Source of the DNA: Prevotella sp. OH937_COT-195
GTDB lineage: Bacteria; Bacteroidota; Bacteroidia; Bacteroidales; Bacteroidaceae
Assembly: GCF_003932845.1 (NCBI RefSeq)
Contig: NZ_RQZH01000023.1
Span: 1 to 47,811 of the forward strand
Reading direction: 5' to 3'
DNA: 47,811 nucleotides
Positions 25,586 to 35,223 of this stretch are shown here, piece by piece. The notes below the pieces were generated by a model, which was not told where the DNA came from, ran no database searches, and saw nothing but the letters and a program-made list of their open reading frames with translations. The position numbers and the translations under genes are program-made. Position 1 is the first letter of the stretch. Each line of letters begins with the position of its first letter.

Positions 25586-27076
25586 TTATCTTCCAAACAT
25601 CTTCCCTACCACTGGCAAATTTTTTAGCGGGAAGTCTCGTTTTACCACTATTGCGGCAAATACAACTACCGCAACGGTGTTCGCGGCGAGTGCCGCCCAC
25701 ATAGGCAAATGACTGTTGCTCACACTTATCGCAGCGTAAAGCACAACGGCGATGCCGACATACAACAAGATTTCTCGCACCGGATAGTTGATGGGGTAAT
25801 ATTTCTGTCCAATGAAATAAGACAGCAACATAGACACGGCGTATGCCGCGAAGCCTGCCCACGCGCATGCCATGTAACTCAAACGAGGTATCAGCAAAAT
25901 ATCAATTACTATGAGTACAGCCGCCCCTATGCCTGAGAAATATGCTCCCCAAATGGTTCGATCGGTAAGTTTATACCAAAACGAGAGGTTGAAAAACACG
26001 CCGAACATTATCTCCGCCGCCATCACTATCGGCACCACGCGCAGCCCCTCCCAATATGTCCTGCCTATGATGAACCGCAGAATGTTCATGTATCCCATCA
26101 CGGCAAGGAATGCAAGAAGCGTAAATATGACATAGTATTTCATTGCCTTGGCATACGTCTCGCGTTTGTCGGCATCTTTGTTTCCGAAAACGAACGGTTC
26201 GTAAGCAAAGCGGAATGCTTGCGTTATCATTACCATTATCATCGCTATCTTTATGCTTGCGCCGTATATACCGAGTTGCGCACGCGCTTCTGCCACGCTG
26301 CCGTCGTAGAAATGCGGAAACAATATCTGTGACGCAGCCTGATTGAGTTGCCCCGCCAGTCCCATAACGAGCAACGGCCATGCATACGAGAGCATGCGTT
26401 GACACGCACCTTTGTCGAACCCGAGGGTTATGCCGCGCAATTCTTTGTGCAGCAACAACAGTGTGAAAGCAGAACACAATATATTAATATAGAACACGAA
26501 AGCCACGTCGCGGGTGAACTCGTCGTCGTAAATTCCGAACGGATTAAGTCTCAACGCCGGCAGAATGATGAGATAAAGCAGATTGAGAATGATGTTCATA
26601 ACGATGTTGGCAATCTTCAACACGGCAAATTTCACCGGTCGGTGCTTGATGCGCAGGTATGCAAACGGAATCGCCGTAAAAGCATCCATTGCCACCGTGG
26701 CATACATCACAGCAATGTAGTCGGGATGATCGGCATATCCCACTGCCGCTGCCACGGGGTGCAGGAACAGCATGACGAGTGCCGTTGACACGAGCGATGT
26801 GAAGCCCACCATGCGCAACGTTGTGGAATAAATGCGCCCGGGGTTCTCCCCTTCCTTTGTCATAAAACGGAAAAAAGCCGTCTCCATGCCGTATGTGAGC
26901 AGTATTATCATAAGCGACACATAGGCATACACATTCGTTATTATGCCATACTCTCCCCCCGAGGCGGCAAAGCACTCCGTCTGTATCGGCACCAACAGAT
27001 AGTTTATGAACCGCGCCACGATGCTCGGCAGCCCGTATATGGCAGTATCTTTTGCCAGTGATTTCAGATTAGCCAT
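25586..27076 (-). CDS. Polysaccharide flippase (oligosaccharide exporter, MOP superfamily)
   Basis: This 496-residue protein has about 14 membrane helices and the Wzx-like start MANLKSLAKDTAIYGLPSIV ARFINYLLVPIQT. Typical features are the first-helix Gly-Leu-Pro motif, a basic cytoplasmic loop after helix 6 and a GLAGQLNQAASQILFPHF segment before helix 7. Members move lipid-linked glycans across the inner membrane. It lies 36 bp after the SpmA-SpmB-like gene on the same strand. No glycan cluster surrounds it, so the substrate is unknown. Confidence 0.85.
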   Translation of the reverse strand: MANLKSLAKDTAIYGLPSIVARFINYLLVPIQTECFAASGGEYGIITNVYAYVSLMIILLTYGMETAFFRFMTKEGENPGRIYSTTLRMVGFTSLVSTALVMLFLHPVAAAVGYADHPDYIAVMYATVAMDAFTAIPFAYLRIKHRPVKFAVLKIANIVMNIILNLLYLIILPALRLNPFGIYDDEFTRDVAFVFYINILCSAFTLLLLHKELRGITLGFDKGACQRMLSYAWPLLVMGLAGQLNQAASQILFPHFYDGSVAEARAQLGIYGASIKIAMIMVMITQAFRFAYEPFVFGNKDADKRETYAKAMKYYVIFTLLAFLAVMGYMNILRFIIGRTYWEGLRVVPIVMAAEIMFGVFFNLSFWYKLTDRTIWGAYFSGIGAAVLIVIDILLIPRLSYMACAWAGFAAYAVSMLLSYFIGQKYYPINYPVREILLYVGIAVVLYAAISVSNSHLPMWAALAANTVAVVVFAAIVVKRDFPLKNLPVVGKMFGR

Positions 27077-27112
27077 TTATCTTTCTCTTATTTATCAACT
27101 CCGGTCAATTGC

Positions 27113-28345
27113 TCACCCGAAGAACATATAGCCCACGAATATCGCCGCGATGATTCCGGCAAGGTCGGCAAGCAATCCGCATACAACGGCATGCCGCGTG
27201 TTTCTTATTGCCACACTGCCGAAATATACGGCGAGAATATAGAACGTGGTGTCTGTCGAACCTTGGAATATGCACGACAAACGACCTACGAAAGAGTCTG
27301 CGCCGTAGGTGGTCATGGTATCCACCATCATTCCTCGCGCACCACTTCCGGAGAGCGGTTTCATAAGTGCCGTGGGCAAAGCCGCAATGAAATCGCCGTT
27401 CATTCCCCAAAAACTCACTATCCGTTCCATGCCGTCAATCAACATGTCCATGGCTCCCGAGGCACGGAACACGCCAATGCCCACAAGTATCGCCACGAGA
27501 TAAGGTATTATTCTCACGGCGGTGGTAAAGCCGTCTTTCGCACCTTCGACAAAGGCTTCGTACACATTGGTTTTCTTCACCATGCCGGCAATGACAAACA
27601 CCGTTATTATGGTCATCAGCAGAATGTTCGCCACCGATGTGCTTACGATGTTCATCATAGCTTTGTCCATTTCCGAGAAGCCCCATATTATCGCAGCCAC
27701 GGCAAGCGACAGTCCGCCGAGCGTGGCAAGCATCACACCGTTCAGCAGATTTATCTTCTGATATAACGACGTGATTATTATGCCGGCAAGCGTCGAGAAA
27801 AATGTCGCCAGCAGTATCGGAATGAATATGTCGGTGGGCTGTTCGGCACCGAGTTGCGCCCGATACACCATCACCGATACCGGGATTATGGTAAGCCCCG
27901 AGGTGTTCAGCACAAGAAACATTATCATCGGGTTGCTCGCCGTGTCTTTCTTCGGGTTCAGTTTCTGCAACTGTTCCATCGCCTTAAGGCCGAGAGGCGT
28001 TGCGGCATTGTCAAGCCCCAGCATATTCGCCGCAATGTTCATGAATATGCTTCCCGTAACGGGATGCCCTTTCGGAATATCCGGAAACAGCCTCGTGAAC
28101 ACCGGCGACAACACACGTGCAAAGGCATTGACCACACCGCCCTTCTCGCCTATCTTCATAACACCGAGCCACAGCGACAGTACGCCGGTGAGACCGAGCG
28201 AAATTTCGAAAGCGGTCTTCGACGATGAGAATGTGGAATCCATCATCGCAGGAAACACTTCCACATCACCAAAGAACACAAGTCTCACTAATCCGATGAC
28301 AAATGCGATGAGGAAAAACGCAATCCAAATGTAATTCAGCACCAT
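27113..28345 (-). CDS. SpmA-SpmB fusion (nucleoside-recognition/Gate domain membrane protein)
   Basis: The 410-residue protein is two Gate-domain halves in one chain. The N-terminal half (about 1-210) resembles SpmA: GLDNAATPLGLKAMEQLQ and NTSGLTIIPVSVM. The C-terminal half (about 215-410) resembles SpmB: LPTALMKPLSGSGARGMMVD and GSTDTTFYILAVYFGSV. In Bacillus the two separate proteins affect spore-core dehydration, but fused homologues occur in non-sporulating Bacteroidetes, where the function is unknown; transport of a small molecule is likely. It is the first gene before the flippase. A -7 box at 28354-28361 would give a very short 5' leader. Confidence 0.88.
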   Translation of the reverse strand: MVLNYIWIAFFLIAFVIGLVRLVFFGDVEVFPAMMDSTFSSSKTAFEISLGLTGVLSLWLGVMKIGEKGGVVNAFARVLSPVFTRLFPDIPKGHPVTGSIFMNIAANMLGLDNAATPLGLKAMEQLQKLNPKKDTASNPMIMFLVLNTSGLTIIPVSVMVYRAQLGAEQPTDIFIPILLATFFSTLAGIIITSLYQKINLLNGVMLATLGGLSLAVAAIIWGFSEMDKAMMNIVSTSVANILLMTIITVFVIAGMVKKTNVYEAFVEGAKDGFTTAVRIIPYLVAILVGIGVFRASGAMDMLIDGMERIVSFWGMNGDFIAALPTALMKPLSGSGARGMMVDTMTTYGADSFVGRLSCIFQGSTDTTFYILAVYFGSVAIRNTRHAVVCGLLADLAGIIAAIFVGYMFFG

Positions 28346-28353
28346 ACCGAGTG

Positions 28354-28361
28354 CAAAGATA
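28354..28361 (-). promoter_or_regulatory. -7 box immediately upstream of the SpmA-SpmB gene
   Basis: TATCTTTG fits TAnnTTTG and ends only 8 bp before the ATG at 28345, implying an almost leaderless mRNA if used. The -33 region is weak. Confidence 0.4.
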
Positions 28362-28596
28362 CTGCAAGGCAGGCAAATAAAAAAGTAAACGCAACATTTT
28401 TTGCTCCTTTGTTTTTATTTCCAAAAGTCGTATTTCTTAATTGAACCTACGAATAATACCGTAAGAAGTCATCAAAACATCATGCAAAAACCAAAAACAC
28501 AAGGAACAAAGTGAGCATGTACGGGCATACCAAACAGACTGACGGCACAATATCAGCGATTGGGAAATGAGTCTTAAAACGGATAAGACAGATTAT

Positions 28597-28798
28597 TAAA
28601 CCCAAATCGGTCATTAGAACCCTCAACCGATTTTGTCCGATTGTTGAGCAGATGTGCAGCCGTTTAATCGAAGGAGTGACGGGCTGCGTCGAGATGTAAT
28701 GGCTGCGCAGATGGCAGCAAGCGGGCTAAAGCAGTCGGGAAGCGTAACGGCAATGGCAAATCTAAGCAAATGCGGTCTAATGACCGGTTTGGGTTAAA
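28597..28798. mobile_element. MITE-like repeat, copy 2 (inverted relative to copy 1)
   Basis: The reverse complement of this segment matches 22148-22349 with about eight substitutions. It ends in the same imperfect terminal inverted repeats. It lies in the gap between the SpmA-SpmB gene start and the end of pflA. The rest of that gap (28362-28596 and 28799-28845) shows nothing further. Confidence 0.8.
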
Positions 28799-28845
28799 AT
28801 TCAAAACCGGAGCGCAATTTCTTCGGATGTTTAAAGTGTGATGCC

Positions 28846-29571
28846 TCATCGGCACAGAATGCGACGGGCATTATCTACGCGCTCCTGGGTCGGAGCCGAC
28901 ACATTGCCGAGTGTATAGGGTATGCCGAGCATCTCCCATTTTTGCACGCCAAGAGAATGATACGGCAGTACCTCGACTTTCTGTATGTTGCCGAGCGTTT
29001 CCAAAAAGTCGTGCAAGCGCACCAGCGAGGCATCCTCGTCGGTAATGCCCGGCATGAGTACGTGGCGCACCCACACGGGCTTGTCGATGTCCGACAGATA
29101 GCATGCGCAATCGATTATGTTGTCGTTCGTACAGCCGGTGAGACTCTTGTGTACAGACGGGTCTATATGCTTTATGTCCAAGAGTACAAGGTCGGTTAAG
29201 CTCATCAACTCACGAAACTTGGAGAAAAACGGTTCTTTGCGGGTAAAGGGTTGTGCCGCCGTGTCGAGACAGGTGTTTATACCCAACTTCTTTGCTTTCC
29301 CGAACAGTTCTATCATAAAATCCATTTGTAGCAACGCCTCGCCGCCACTTACGGTTATACCCCCGTCCTTACCCCAATAACTTTTGAAACGAACGGCCTG
29401 TTCAAGCAGTTCGTCGGCTGTACGCAAATCATCCGAACGGGGATTCCACGTGTCGGGATTGTGACAGTAGCGGCATCGCATCTTGCAGCCTTTCAGGAAG
29501 ATTATGAAACGTATGCCCGGTCCGTCTACCGAGCCGAAAGATTCTGTTGAGTGAACAGCGGCTTTTATCAT
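28846..29571 (-). CDS. pflA: Pyruvate formate-lyase activating enzyme (radical SAM)
   Basis: The 241-residue protein has the radical-SAM cluster motif CKMRCRYC (Cys29, Cys33, Cys36), preceded by GSVDGPGIRFIIFLKGC, the activase signature. GGITVSGGEALLQ is the SAM-contacting motif. It makes the 5'-deoxyadenosyl radical that abstracts hydrogen from the glycine of pyruvate formate-lyase. The target gene lies directly upstream on the same strand, and pflB-pflA is the usual order. Confidence 0.95.
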   Translation of the reverse strand: MIKAAVHSTESFGSVDGPGIRFIIFLKGCKMRCRYCHNPDTWNPRSDDLRTADELLEQAVRFKSYWGKDGGITVSGGEALLQMDFMIELFGKAKKLGINTCLDTAAQPFTRKEPFFSKFRELMSLTDLVLLDIKHIDPSVHKSLTGCTNDNIIDCACYLSDIDKPVWVRHVLMPGITDEDASLVRLHDFLETLGNIQKVEVLPYHSLGVQKWEMLGIPYTLGNVSAPTQERVDNARRILCR

Positions 29572-29740
29572 GATGTTTCTGTAAGTAAGTGTTAAGAATT
29601 AATTACCCGTATATGTACTCCGAAGAAAGAACAAATTCTTTATGCAACCGACATAAAACAGGTGTGAAGATACCGATAAAATAAGAAACGAATAAAGCAA
29701 TACATCTATATATACTATTAGTTTTGAGCACCTACTTAGC

Positions 29741-29789
29741 AACGGAGAGAAAGCCGCAAGCATCATCTTACGGCTCCCTCTCTTTCGTT
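29741..29789. repeat. Interrupted hairpin between pflB and pflA
   Basis: AACGGAGAGAAAGCCG faces CGGCTCCCTCTCTTTCGTT; the paired blocks AGCCG/CGGCT, AGAGA/TCTCT and AACG/CGTT are separated by small bulges. It is 13 bp after the pflB stop. There is no U-run, so partial termination or mRNA end protection would explain unequal pflB and pflA expression. Confidence 0.45.
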
Positions 29790-29801
29790 GGCCTTTATGT
29801 G

Positions 29802-32051
29802 TTATGCTAATTTCTCGTGAGCCTGACGTGCGATGACGTCCATCTGCTGCTCTTTGGTCAGGTCGATGAACTTCACGGCATAACCGCTCACGCGTATTGT
29901 GAAGTTGGCATACTCCTCTTTCTCCGGATGATTCATGGCATCGATGAGTTTCTCTACGCCGAACACATTCACGTTAAGGTGGTGTGCGCCGCGGTCAAAG
30001 TATCCGTCCATCACGCGCATCAGCGTCTCTGTCTGCTCCTCCTGCGTATGTCCGAGTGCGGAAGGACTGATGGTCTGCGTATTCGAGATACCGTCAAGGG
30101 CATACTCGTAAGGCAGTTTCGCCACAGAGTTCAGCGATGCCAGCAGACCGTTCTTCTCTGCCCCGTAAGATGGGTTGGCTCCGGGCGAGAGCGGTGTTCC
30201 TGCCGGACGGCCGTCGGGCATGTTGCTGGTATATTTGCCGTAAACCACGTTCGAGGTTATGGTCAGGATACTTGTAGTAGGCTCGGAGTTGCGGTAGGTG
30301 TGATACTTGCGTATTGTCTTCATGAATGTCTTGAGCAGCCATACCGCAATCTCGTCCGCGCGGTCGTCGTCATTGCCGTAGCGCGGGAAGTCTCCCTCTG
30401 TCTTGAACTCGAGCGGGAAGCCCGTCTCGTCGCGGATTATATTCACCTTGGCATACTTTATTGCGCTTATGGAATCCACCACATGACTGAATCCGGCGAT
30501 GCCCGTGGCAAACGTACGGCGCACGTGTGTATCTATGAGAGCAAGTTCGGCAGCCTCGTAGAAATACTTGTCGTGCATGTAGTGAATAAGGTTCAGCGTG
30601 TTGACATATACTCCTGCCAGCCAATCCATCATGTCAATGAAGCGCGGCATGAACTCCTCATATTTCACCACATCGCCTTCAATCGGGCGCAATGCGGGAC
30701 CGCATTGCTCTCGTGTCTTCGCGTCAACACCGCCGCTGATGGCATAGGTGAGACATTTCGCAAGGTTGGCGCGCGCTCCGAAGAACTGCATCTCCTTTCC
30801 CGTCTGCGTAGCCGACACGCAGCAGCAGATGGAATAGTCGTCACCCCAAATCGGGCGCATCACATCATCGTTCTCGTATTGTATCGAACTGGTGGTTACG
30901 GATATTTTCGAGGCATAACGCTTGAAGGTCTCCGGCAGGCGCGAACAATATAGCACGGTGAGGTTGGGCTCGGGAGACGGTCCCATGTTCTCTAACGTAT
31001 GAAGGAAACGGAAATCGTTCTTCGTCACCATCGAACGACCGTCCATGCCCATTCCTGCCATCTCGAGCGTAGCCCATACGGGGTCGCCGGAGAAAAGTTG
31101 GTTGTAGGACGGGATACGTGCGAACTTCACCATGCGCAATTTCATCACAAAGTGGTCAATCAACTCCTGTGCTTCTGCCTCGGTGAGTGTGCCTGCCTCG
31201 ATGTCGCGCTGAATGTAAATGTCGAGGAAAGTGGATATTCGTCCCACCGACATGGCGGCACCGTTCTGTGTCTTTATTGCCGCAAGATATCCGAAATAGA
31301 GCCATTGAACAGCCTCGCGGGCATTTTCTGCGGGGCGCGATATGTCATATCCGTAGATTTCCGCCATGGCTTTCATCTGCTTCAACGACCTGATTTGCAT
31401 CGACACTTCCTCGCGCAGACGTATTATGTCTTCCGTCATTGTGCCGCATCCTACATACGAGAGGTCTTCCTTTTTCTTCTCGATAAGGAAATCTATGCCG
31501 TAGAGAGCCACGCGCCGATAGTCGCCCACGATGCGTCCGCGGCCGTATGTGTCGGGCAGTCCCGTCAGTATATGGTTGTGACGAACCCGCCTCATCTCGT
31601 CGGTATAAGCATCAAACACCCCATCGTTGTGGGTTTTGCGATACTCCGTAAAAATTTTATGCAGTTCCTTCGAAGGTTCATATCCGTACGTGGTGCATGC
31701 CTGTTCTGCCATGGTGATGCCTCCGTATGGCATGAAAGCGCGCTTCAGCGGCTTGTCGGTTTGCAGACCTACGATTTTTTCCAAGTCCTTTGTCTGTTCG
31801 TTGATATATCCGGGACCGTATGCCGTAAGGCTCGAAACTATTTCTGTCTCCATGTCAAGGACACCGCCCTTGGCTCTCTCTTCTTTCTGCAAACCCTGCA
31901 AGATTCCCCACAGTTTGTTGGTGGCGTCCGTCGGGTCGGCGAGAAAACTCTCGTCACCTTCGTAAGCAGCGTAGTTGTTTTGGATAAAATCACGGACATC
32001 AACATCTTCTGTCCATTTGTTTCCTTTGAAACCTTTCCATTCTTGTCTCAT
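29802..32051 (-). CDS. pflB: Pyruvate formate-lyase (formate C-acetyltransferase)
   Basis: The 749-residue glycyl-radical enzyme has the catalytic cysteine pair in [13 protein letters not shown] (Cys410-Cys411, one extra Cys before) and the radical-bearing Gly723 in RVSGYAVKF near the C-terminus. It converts pyruvate and CoA to acetyl-CoA and formate in anaerobic mixed-acid fermentation. Length and motifs are normal. It has a clear promoter and is followed by its activase gene, pflA, after 230 bp. An 18-bp near-palindrome around 32145-32162 (TACAAATAATTATCTGTA) sits just upstream of the -33 region and is a possible redox-regulator site. Confidence 0.96.
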   Translation of the reverse strand: MRQEWKGFKGNKWTEDVDVRDFIQNNYAAYEGDESFLADPTDATNKLWGILQGLQKEERAKGGVLDMETEIVSSLTAYGPGYINEQTKDLEKIVGLQTDKPLKRAFMPYGGITMAEQACTTYGYEPSKELHKIFTEYRKTHNDGVFDAYTDEMRRVRHNHILTGLPDTYGRGRIVGDYRRVALYGIDFLIEKKKEDLSYVGCGTMTEDIIRLREEVSMQIRSLKQMKAMAEIYGYDISRPAENAREAVQWLYFGYLAAIKTQNGAAMSVGRISTFLDIYIQRDIEAGTLTEAEAQELIDHFVMKLRMVKFARIPSYNQLFSGDPVWATLEMAGMGMDGRSMVTKNDFRFLHTLENMGPSPEPNLTVLYCSRLPETFKRYASKISVTTSSIQYENDDVMRPIWGDDYSICCCVSATQTGKEMQFFGARANLAKCLTYAISGGVDAKTREQCGPALRPIEGDVVKYEEFMPRFIDMMDWLAGVYVNTLNLIHYMHDKYFYEAAELALIDTHVRRTFATGIAGFSHVVDSISAIKYAKVNIIRDETGFPLEFKTEGDFPRYGNDDDRADEIAVWLLKTFMKTIRKYHTYRNSEPTTSILTITSNVVYGKYTSNMPDGRPAGTPLSPGANPSYGAEKNGLLASLNSVAKLPYEYALDGISNTQTISPSALGHTQEEQTETLMRVMDGYFDRGAHHLNVNVFGVEKLIDAMNHPEKEEYANFTIRVSGYAVKFIDLTKEQQMDVIARQAHEKLA

Positions 32052-32109
32052 ACAATAATTAATTATATTAATTAACGGTTAAATAATGCCTTTTTACCTT
32101 TTTCGGGTG

Positions 32110-32141
32110 CAAAGGTAAGACTTTTATATTTCCCTCACAAT
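32110..32141 (-). promoter_or_regulatory. Promoter of pflB
   Basis: On the minus strand TTG (32138-32140, preceded by A) and TACCTTTG (32110-32117) are 20 bp apart, a good -33/-7 match. The ATG is 58 bp downstream. Confidence 0.65.
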
Positions 32142-32154
32142 ACCTACAAATAAT
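32139..32154. promoter_or_regulatory. 16-bp box shared with the 42.2-kb promoter, copy 1
   Basis: AATACCTACAAATAAT occurs here, overlapping the -33 element of pflB, and again, identical, at 42196-42211 upstream of the secreted FMN-binding protein gene. Here it is part of a longer near-palindrome, TACAAATAATTATCTGTA. Confidence 0.4.
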
Positions 32155-32328
32155 TATCTGTAACATAAAGGTGCCGAAAACATGTCTCTTGCAAGGAAAT
32201 CCGCTTTTTTATTCATGCTTGATTTACGATAAATCACGCGATAATTCATGCCGGTCTCGTTTCAGGAGGGCTGCTGCCCGGCATGCGAAACCACCGGTTC
32301 CGAAAATCGATACAGCCCGATTTGCAAA

Positions 32329-32391
32329 GCAATTTCGGCGGTTTTGCAGTTCAATTTCGGCGAATTTGTTCCGGAAAATCACCGAAATTGC
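32329..32391. repeat. Stem-loop-related repeat, copy B
   Basis: GCAATTTCGG (32329-32338) and CCGAAATTGC (32382-32391) form a perfect 10-bp inverted repeat. Inside, CAATTTCGGCG is repeated directly at 32330 and 32352. It uses the same words (TTCGGCGG, TTTTG, GCGAATTTG) as copies A and C but in a more degenerate arrangement. Confidence 0.4.
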
Positions 32392-32832
32392 AATCCGTCC
32401 GACATTTTACGTGACATGTAAATGCAACTTATATATAAGAATTATATGTTTACTTTTCTTATATCAATGATTTGCATGTTCATTTACGGCTTTTGGAGCA
32501 ACAAATTGTATGTTGTCAACACCGACAACATCTTTGTGGAAAAATTGCATGTGAGGCAGTGTATCGCGTTATCAATCCCACACTTGAAATTTTCGGTTGT
32601 CATGAAAATCAAGCATATATTCTTTTCCCGATGTAAAATATTATCCCGCAGCGGGGGTATAAACTCCATGCCATTTGTGGGTTTAACCGGGTTATACATT
32701 CTTGCATTTTCTGCAAGGCAAGCGTGCATGACATAATCCACATTGGGCATGTAAGGCGGATCCCCTATCCATAATACGGATTATAAAATGTTATTTTAAG
32801 TTGAAAATCAATCGTATGTACATATTTTTTTT

Positions 32833-32840
32833 TACCTTTG
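32833..32840 (+). promoter_or_regulatory. -7 box of the dapB operon
   Basis: TACCTTTG fits TAnnTTTG, 22 bp before the ATG of dapB. No clear TTTG is found about 20 bp upstream. Confidence 0.5.
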
Positions 32841-32862
32841 CAGAGTTTTAGGTTGCAACAAT

Positions 32863-33630
32863 ATGAAAATAGCATTGATAGGCTATGGCAAGATGGGCAA
32901 GATGATAGAACAGATTGCACTGAGCCGCGGACATGAAATAGTGTGTATAATAGATGTCGGGAACCGACAAGATTTTGACAGTGACGCTTTTGCAAATGCA
33001 GATGTGGCAATCGAGTTTACCACTCCGCAGGCTGCATACGACAATTTTTTGCGAGCGTTCGCCAAGAATGTGAAGGTGGTGAGCGGCAGTACCGGATGGC
33101 TCGAGGAACACGGAGACGATGTGAGACGCATGTGCAGCCCGAGAAAGGAAGGGCAGGATGCCGGCAGCGGCGATGCAATAAGCGGACAGACTCTGTTCTG
33201 GGCGAGCAACTTCTCGGTGGGAGTGGCAATATTCTCCGCGGTAAACCGCTATTTGGCAAAACTGATGAACGGCTTCGGGCAGTATGACGTACACCTTGAA
33301 GAGACACACCACATTCACAAAATGGACGCTCCGAGCGGCACTGCCATAACGCTGGCAGAAGGAATATTGAACGGACTCGACCGCAAGGAAGACTGGGTAA
33401 AAGGGCAGGAAAACATGCCGTACGACCCGAAAATGCTGCGCATCGACTCGATTCGTCGTGGCGAAGTGCCGGGCATTCACACCGTGCGCTACGACTCGGA
33501 GGCAGACTGCATCACTATAAGTCACGACGCACACTCGCGCAAAGGGTTTGCCATGGGAGCCGTGCTGGCGGCGGAATATACCAAAGAACACAGCGGACTG
33601 CTTACCATAGACGATATGTTCAAATGGTAA
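32863..33630 (+). CDS. dapB: 4-hydroxy-tetrahydrodipicolinate reductase
   Basis: The 255-residue protein has the dinucleotide-binding start MKIALIGYGKMGKMIE (GYGKMG, 7-12) and the DapB signature EETHHIHKMDAPSGTA, with His149/His150 and Lys153 in the catalytic position. It makes tetrahydrodipicolinate in lysine and diaminopimelate synthesis. A short charged insert (MCSPRKEGQDAGSGDAISGQ, about 90-109) follows the SGSTGW segment. It is first in a run with lepB, a lepB paralogue and wbqC; the gap to lepB is 49 bp. Confidence 0.95.
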   Translation: MKIALIGYGKMGKMIEQIALSRGHEIVCIIDVGNRQDFDSDAFANADVAIEFTTPQAAYDNFLRAFAKNVKVVSGSTGWLEEHGDDVRRMCSPRKEGQDAGSGDAISGQTLFWASNFSVGVAIFSAVNRYLAKLMNGFGQYDVHLEETHHIHKMDAPSGTAITLAEGILNGLDRKEDWVKGQENMPYDPKMLRIDSIRRGEVPGIHTVRYDSEADCITISHDAHSRKGFAMGAVLAAEYTKEHSGLLTIDDMFKW

Positions 33631-33679
33631 AAAGAGAAAAACAACTCGACAAAAAAAGGAAAACTAAACAGAAAAAGAT

Positions 33680-35116
33680 ATGATTGACAAGTCAAAGAAA
33701 AAACTTAACATGAAATGGCAGTGGGCAAAATTCATTACCATCGCCGTACTCTACCTGTTGTTTCTCTACTGGGTGGAGAGTTGGTGGGGATTGCTTGTTC
33801 TGCCGTTCATATTCGACGTTTATATAACCAAGAAAATAAGATGGCAGTGGTGGAAAGACTCCGAGGGACCGACGCGGTTCATCATGTCGTGGGTAGATGC
33901 GATAGTGTTCGCGCTCGTGGCAGTTTATTTCATCAATCTGTTCTTCTTCCAAAACTATGTAATCCCATCGTCGTCGCTCGAGAAATCGCTGTTGACGGGG
34001 GATTATCTCTTCGTGTCGAAACTGAGTTACGGCCCGCGAATACCGCAAACACCGCTGACACTGCCGCTGACACAGCACACGCTGCCGTTGTTCGAATGCA
34101 AGTCGTACTGCGAGTTCCCGCAATGGGACTACCGCAGGGTCGACGGACTCGGAAAGGTGGAACTGAACGACATCGTTGTTTTCAACTACCCCGCAGGCGA
34201 CACTATATGCAGCGCGTCGCAGTGGCAGGCGCAGGATTATTACCAAATGTGCTATTCTTACGGCTACCAGTTTTACAACATCAAGGTGGAACTTGACTCG
34301 CTCACGCCTCAACAGTTGTGGGACTATTACCGCAAGGTGTATGCCACGGGACGCGAATACATACGGATGGAACGCAACACCTACGGAGACATTGACTCGC
34401 GACCGGTTGACCGACGCGAAAACTATGTGAAAAGGTGCGTGGGACTGCCCGGACAGACTTTGCAGATAAAGAACCGGATAGTGTATCTCGACGGCAAACC
34501 GAACAAGGAGCCGGACAATGTGCAATACACTTACCGAATGAAGAGACGTGCAGACTTGCCCGAAGAGATGAGATACGAACTGGGCATCAGCATGGAGGAT
34601 ATTGCAAGCCTCAGCCAAAATGGTTACATGCCGCTGACGAAAAAGGCTGTGGAAGCACTGAAAAGAAACGGGGAAATAATGGAGGGAATTACCATAAACA
34701 CCGATGCTGTGACCGGAGACCTTTATCCGCTGAACGGAAACTACGGCTGGACAAGAGACAATTACGGACCGATATGGATTCCGCAGAAAGGCAAGAGCAT
34801 AAAACTGAACATGAACAACATCGCAATATACGAACGCCCGATACGTATATATGAGGGCAACGAACTCGAAGTGCGAAACGGAAAGATTTTCATCAACGGG
34901 AAAGAAGCGAACGAATACACCTTCAAGATGGATTATTACTGGATGATGGGGGACAACAGGCACAACTCCGCCGACTCCAGATTCTGGGGATTTGTGCCCG
35001 AAGACCATATCGTGGGCAAGCCAATATTCATCTGGTGGAGCAGCGACCCGGATCGCAGCGGTTTGTCAGGCATCCGCTGGAACAGATTGTTCAGATGGGT
35101 CGATAATATAAAGTGA
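33680..35116 (+). CDS. lepB: Signal peptidase I, long Bacteroidetes form
   Basis: The 478-residue protein has two membrane helices near the N-terminus (about 17-50 and 70-92), the nucleophile Ser99 in VIPSSSLEKS, the general base Lys251 in NYVKRCVGLPGQT and box E, GDNRHNSADSRFWGFVP, near the C-terminus. It cleaves signal peptides from exported proteins on the outer face of the inner membrane. About 130 residues between the serine and lysine boxes, and a second insert before box E (about 285-375), make it longer than the E. coli enzyme (324), as usual in Bacteroidales. A degenerate paralogue follows. Confidence 0.93.
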   Translation: MIDKSKKKLNMKWQWAKFITIAVLYLLFLYWVESWWGLLVLPFIFDVYITKKIRWQWWKDSEGPTRFIMSWVDAIVFALVAVYFINLFFFQNYVIPSSSLEKSLLTGDYLFVSKLSYGPRIPQTPLTLPLTQHTLPLFECKSYCEFPQWDYRRVDGLGKVELNDIVVFNYPAGDTICSASQWQAQDYYQMCYSYGYQFYNIKVELDSLTPQQLWDYYRKVYATGREYIRMERNTYGDIDSRPVDRRENYVKRCVGLPGQTLQIKNRIVYLDGKPNKEPDNVQYTYRMKRRADLPEEMRYELGISMEDIASLSQNGYMPLTKKAVEALKRNGEIMEGITINTDAVTGDLYPLNGNYGWTRDNYGPIWIPQKGKSIKLNMNNIAIYERPIRIYEGNELEVRNGKIFINGKEANEYTFKMDYYWMMGDNRHNSADSRFWGFVPEDHIVGKPIFIWWSSDPDRSGLSGIRWNRLFRWVDNIK

Positions 35117-35126
35117 GGCTGCAAGC

Positions 35127-35146
35127 GAGCCTCCGAACCGAGGCTC
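35127..35146 (+). repeat. Hairpin between the two signal-peptidase genes
   Basis: GAGCCTC and GAGGCTC pair over 7 bp around CGAACC. TGCAAG (35120-35125) and CTTGCA (35155-35160) can extend it as an outer stem. It has no U-run, so it may tune expression of the downstream gene. Confidence 0.45.
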
Positions 35147-35223
35147 TGCGGCAACTTGCATCATGTAATTTAAAAATTTAAGGCAGCCCGCACGGAATGG
35201 ACTGACCAAGCAAAAAGAAAAAG

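Larger units (their letters stand above)
32155..32862. other. Long intergenic region before dapB
   Basis: Apart from a stem-loop-type repeat (32329-32391), a 7-bp hairpin (TGTTGTC-6-GACAACA, 32511-32530) and the dapB -7 box, I see nothing convincing. Open frames on both strands at 32422-32750 (104 and 88 codons) lack ribosome-binding sites and recognisable domains. The stretch is AT-rich. Confidence 0.4.

Noticed and set aside
32422..32750. Overlapping open frames on both strands before dapB
   Set aside because: No ribosome-binding site, promoter or recognisable domain; composition is that of AT-rich non-coding DNA.
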